Assembly (NCBI GenBank): GCA_038247995.1
Contig: JBBRUG010000140.1
Location: forward strand, 1-14,551
Length of the DNA: 14,551 bases
Direction of reading: 5' to 3'
From: JBBRUG01 sp038247995
GTDB lineage: Bacteria > Chloroflexota > Chloroflexia > Chloroflexales > Chloroflexaceae
In this document: positions 13,219 through 14,551 of the stretch, one piece after another
How positions within the stretch are numbered: position 1 is the stretch's first letter
Layout: each line of letters opens with the position of its first letter
Made by a program: the position numbers and the translations under genes
Notes under the pieces: generated by a model
The model's database searches: none
Told to the model about the DNA's origin: nothing
The model's input: the letters and a program-made list of their open reading frames with translations, nothing else

Positions 13219-14365
13219 GTTCGAGTTCGCTCGCTTTGCCGGCGCATGCTTCGCTCAGGCCGATGTTAACGCGCTTGATCTCGACATACTCTGGCGGGAA
13301 GACGGGCAGGTGACTGAGTACGAACGCGGTGAATTCTTCCAGTGAGCGTGGTTGCAAACCGTCGTTTTGAGCGCGCACCTGAGCATAGGGAGCAGCAAAG
13401 ATCCCGTTGCCCGCGTCCTCATCGAGGCTGCTGAAGTGGGCCGGCAGGATCAGCGTCGTGTCGGTGAGGTGCGGCGGCAAGCGGTGGAACATGCTCTCAT
13501 AGAGCATTGGTGTCCAGGCCTCGCCCTTCCCGCCCAGGTCGGGGCGGCCGAACGAGCGCAGGAAGATCCCGTCGCCGGTGAACATGTAACGGCTGCCATC
13601 GGGCGCCGTCGCCAAGAAGTTGACCTGGCCAAGCGTGTGGCCGGGATACCAGATTGTGCTGATCGTGAGCCGGCCAAGGGTGAACTGCTGCGCATCCTGA
13701 AGCGGCTGATAGGCGATCACGGCGGGCAGCATATCGATCGGGTGGATGGCGTCGTAGGGATGGACGTAGTAGGGCGCGCCGGTTGCCGCAGACAGCGCCG
13801 GGCCGCCGCTGATATGATCGGCGTGGACGTGGGTATCAAAAATGTACTGGAGTTGCGCGCCGGCAGCGTCAATCACGTCGGTGTACGCCTGCACATTGCG
13901 CAGCGGGTCGATCAGGGCGGCCTTGCCGTCGCTGATCAGGGCAAAGCTAATGTCGCCGCGCGCCGGGCGGGCGATCTGCACGATCCGGCCCCACTCCGCG
14001 CTTACGACATCGCGCACATCGTAGAGGTTGCCCCAACTAACGATCCCGCCTGCAAGGTAATTGGCAACGATCCCGCGCTCGCGGAGCACGCCGGCGACAT
14101 ATTCCGACGAGCCTTCCTTGGCGCAGACAACCAGCACTTCGCGGTCGGTCGGCACCTGAGCGACGGCATCATCTTCGGCCTCGATGAAAGCGTAGTAAGG
14201 CAGATTCAGCGACTTCAGTTCGCTGCGGCCTTCGATATTCCAGCGCGCGAAATCCTGCTCGTTGCGCACATCAAGAATGAAGAGCGGCTCGTTCGCCAGC
14301 AATTTGGTATACAGTTCGGCCGCTGTGACGGTCGTAGCAGTCGATTGAACATCGGCGATAGTCAT
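13184..14365 (-). CDS. Rhodanese-MBL fusion, persulfide dioxygenase-like
   Basis: This 393-residue cytoplasmic enzyme has an N-terminal rhodanese domain (about 10-115, LDVRNEQDFARW, candidate persulfide cysteine C81 in CAKEGSS) and a metallo-beta-lactamase domain of the ETHE1/persulfide dioxygenase type (about 125-330). Metal ligands are in THVHADH (H179, H181, D183, H184), H243 (YPGHTLG), D265 (TGDGIF) and H310 (PAH). The C-terminus ELELGKNICALSG follows the family pattern as I recall it. Known relatives oxidise glutathione or low-molecular-weight persulfides to sulfite using iron and oxygen. ATG at 14365 has AAGGA 8 nt upstream; the frame extends to 14443 without support. It heads the sulfur cluster. 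Confidence 0.93.
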   Translation of the reverse strand: MTIADVQSTATTVTAAELYTKLLANEPLFILDVRNEQDFARWNIEGRSELKSLNLPYYAFIEAEDDAVAQVPTDREVLVVCAKEGSSEYVAGVLRERGIVANYLAGGIVSWGNLYDVRDVVSAEWGRIVQIARPARGDISFALISDGKAALIDPLRNVQAYTDVIDAAGAQLQYIFDTHVHADHISGGPALSAATGAPYYVHPYDAIHPIDMLPAVIAYQPLQDAQQFTLGRLTISTIWYPGHTLGQVNFLATAPDGSRYMFTGDGIFLRSFGRPDLGGKGEAWTPMLYESMFHRLPPHLTDTTLILPAHFSSLDEDAGNGIFAAPYAQVRAQNDGLQPRSLEEFTAFVLSHLPVFPPEYVEIKRVNIGLSEACAGKASELELGKNICALSGA

Positions 14366-14483
14366 ACAGGTCTTCCTTGTTCCGGGTGAAGAACCCAACG
14401 TCGTATGACCGTAGGATAGCGGAGCAGTGTAAGGCGCGCACAAGAGCTACGTAAGGGGTTTGTAAGGGCAAGGGGACGCCGGG

Positions 14484-14551
14484 GGGCCCAAACCGCGCAA
14501 CGCGGGCCCAGCATAAAGAAAATTAAAAAATTTGATAAAAAAAAAAACCCA
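14484..14551. other. GC hairpin followed by AT-rich, poly-A edge
   Basis: GGGCCC at 14484-14489 and 14504-14509 can pair, or CCGCG/CGCGG inside can pair instead. From 14511 the sequence abruptly becomes almost pure A/T with a run of 11 A (14537-14547). On the minus strand this is a T-run entering the window, as expected after a terminator of a gene lying beyond the edge. It may also be a low-quality contig end. Confidence 0.5.

Noticed and set aside
12913..13345. Repetitive arginine-rich open frames on the plus strand (118 and 80 residues)
   Set aside because: They translate the 55-bp array, whose unit length is not a multiple of three, and the antisense of the dioxygenase-like gene. They have no ribosome site and no family pattern.
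14413..14418. TATCCT (minus strand) as -10 of the sulfur cluster promoter
   Set aside because: The only upstream match, TTGTGC, has a 19-bp spacer and the hexamers are weak. Not strong enough to annotate, although a promoter must lie in 14366-14480 if the cluster starts here.

Overview
The window is a GC-rich bacterial segment, most likely from a filamentous-type Chloroflexota (Roseiflexus/Kouleothrix-like). That assignment is inferred from general protein character, the co-occurrence of roadblock and AIM24 proteins with Met-rich copper lipoproteins, and the GC-rich tandem intergenic repeats; no rRNA or other marker confirms it. Eleven lipoprotein, membrane or enzyme genes plus rho and two small regulatory or unknown proteins are intact. 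The left edge is a 21-bp tandem repeat and the right edge is an abrupt AT-rich, poly-A stretch, so both ends may be contig breaks.

Layout. 1-84: tandem repeat. 102-1439 (-): Hsp70/YegD-like ATPase. 1440-1905: repeat-filled spacer ending in a promoter. 1906-3213 (+): sugar-type ABC solute-binding lipoprotein without partner permeases. 3501-3869 (+): roadblock/LC7 protein with its own promoter and a perfect terminator. 4008-4967 (-): zinc-ribbon AIM24 protein. 5022-5132 (-): decayed EamA transporter fragment. 5261-6511 (-): transcription terminator Rho, with a leader of about 380 nt.

Copper module, 6955-9047 (+): a small Cys/His membrane protein, a PCuAC copper chaperone, a SCO1/SenC protein and a YtkA-like lipoprotein. 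All are predicted to work outside the cytoplasmic membrane, probably in delivering copper to the CuA site of a cytochrome oxidase that is not in the window. Its promoter is divergent from the rho promoter, and both appear to share one palindromic -35 hexamer.

Sulfur module, 14365-9104 (-), in transcription order: rhodanese-MBL persulfide dioxygenase-like enzyme, TusA, DsrE2-like protein, single-domain rhodanese, DUF442 phosphatase-like protein, SulP anion transporter. This matches the known Rhd-TusA-DsrE2 sulfane-sulfur relay, joined to a persulfide-oxidising enzyme and an anion transporter that could move sulfite or sulfate. A 55-bp tandem array, apparently copied from the 3' end of the dioxygenase gene, separates it from tusA.

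I found no clear undescribed defence or mobile system. The best leads are the shared-element divergent promoter, the gene-end-derived repeat array, the small copper-operon membrane protein, and hairpins placed just upstream of Shine-Dalgarno sites before sco, tusA and the rhodanese gene.
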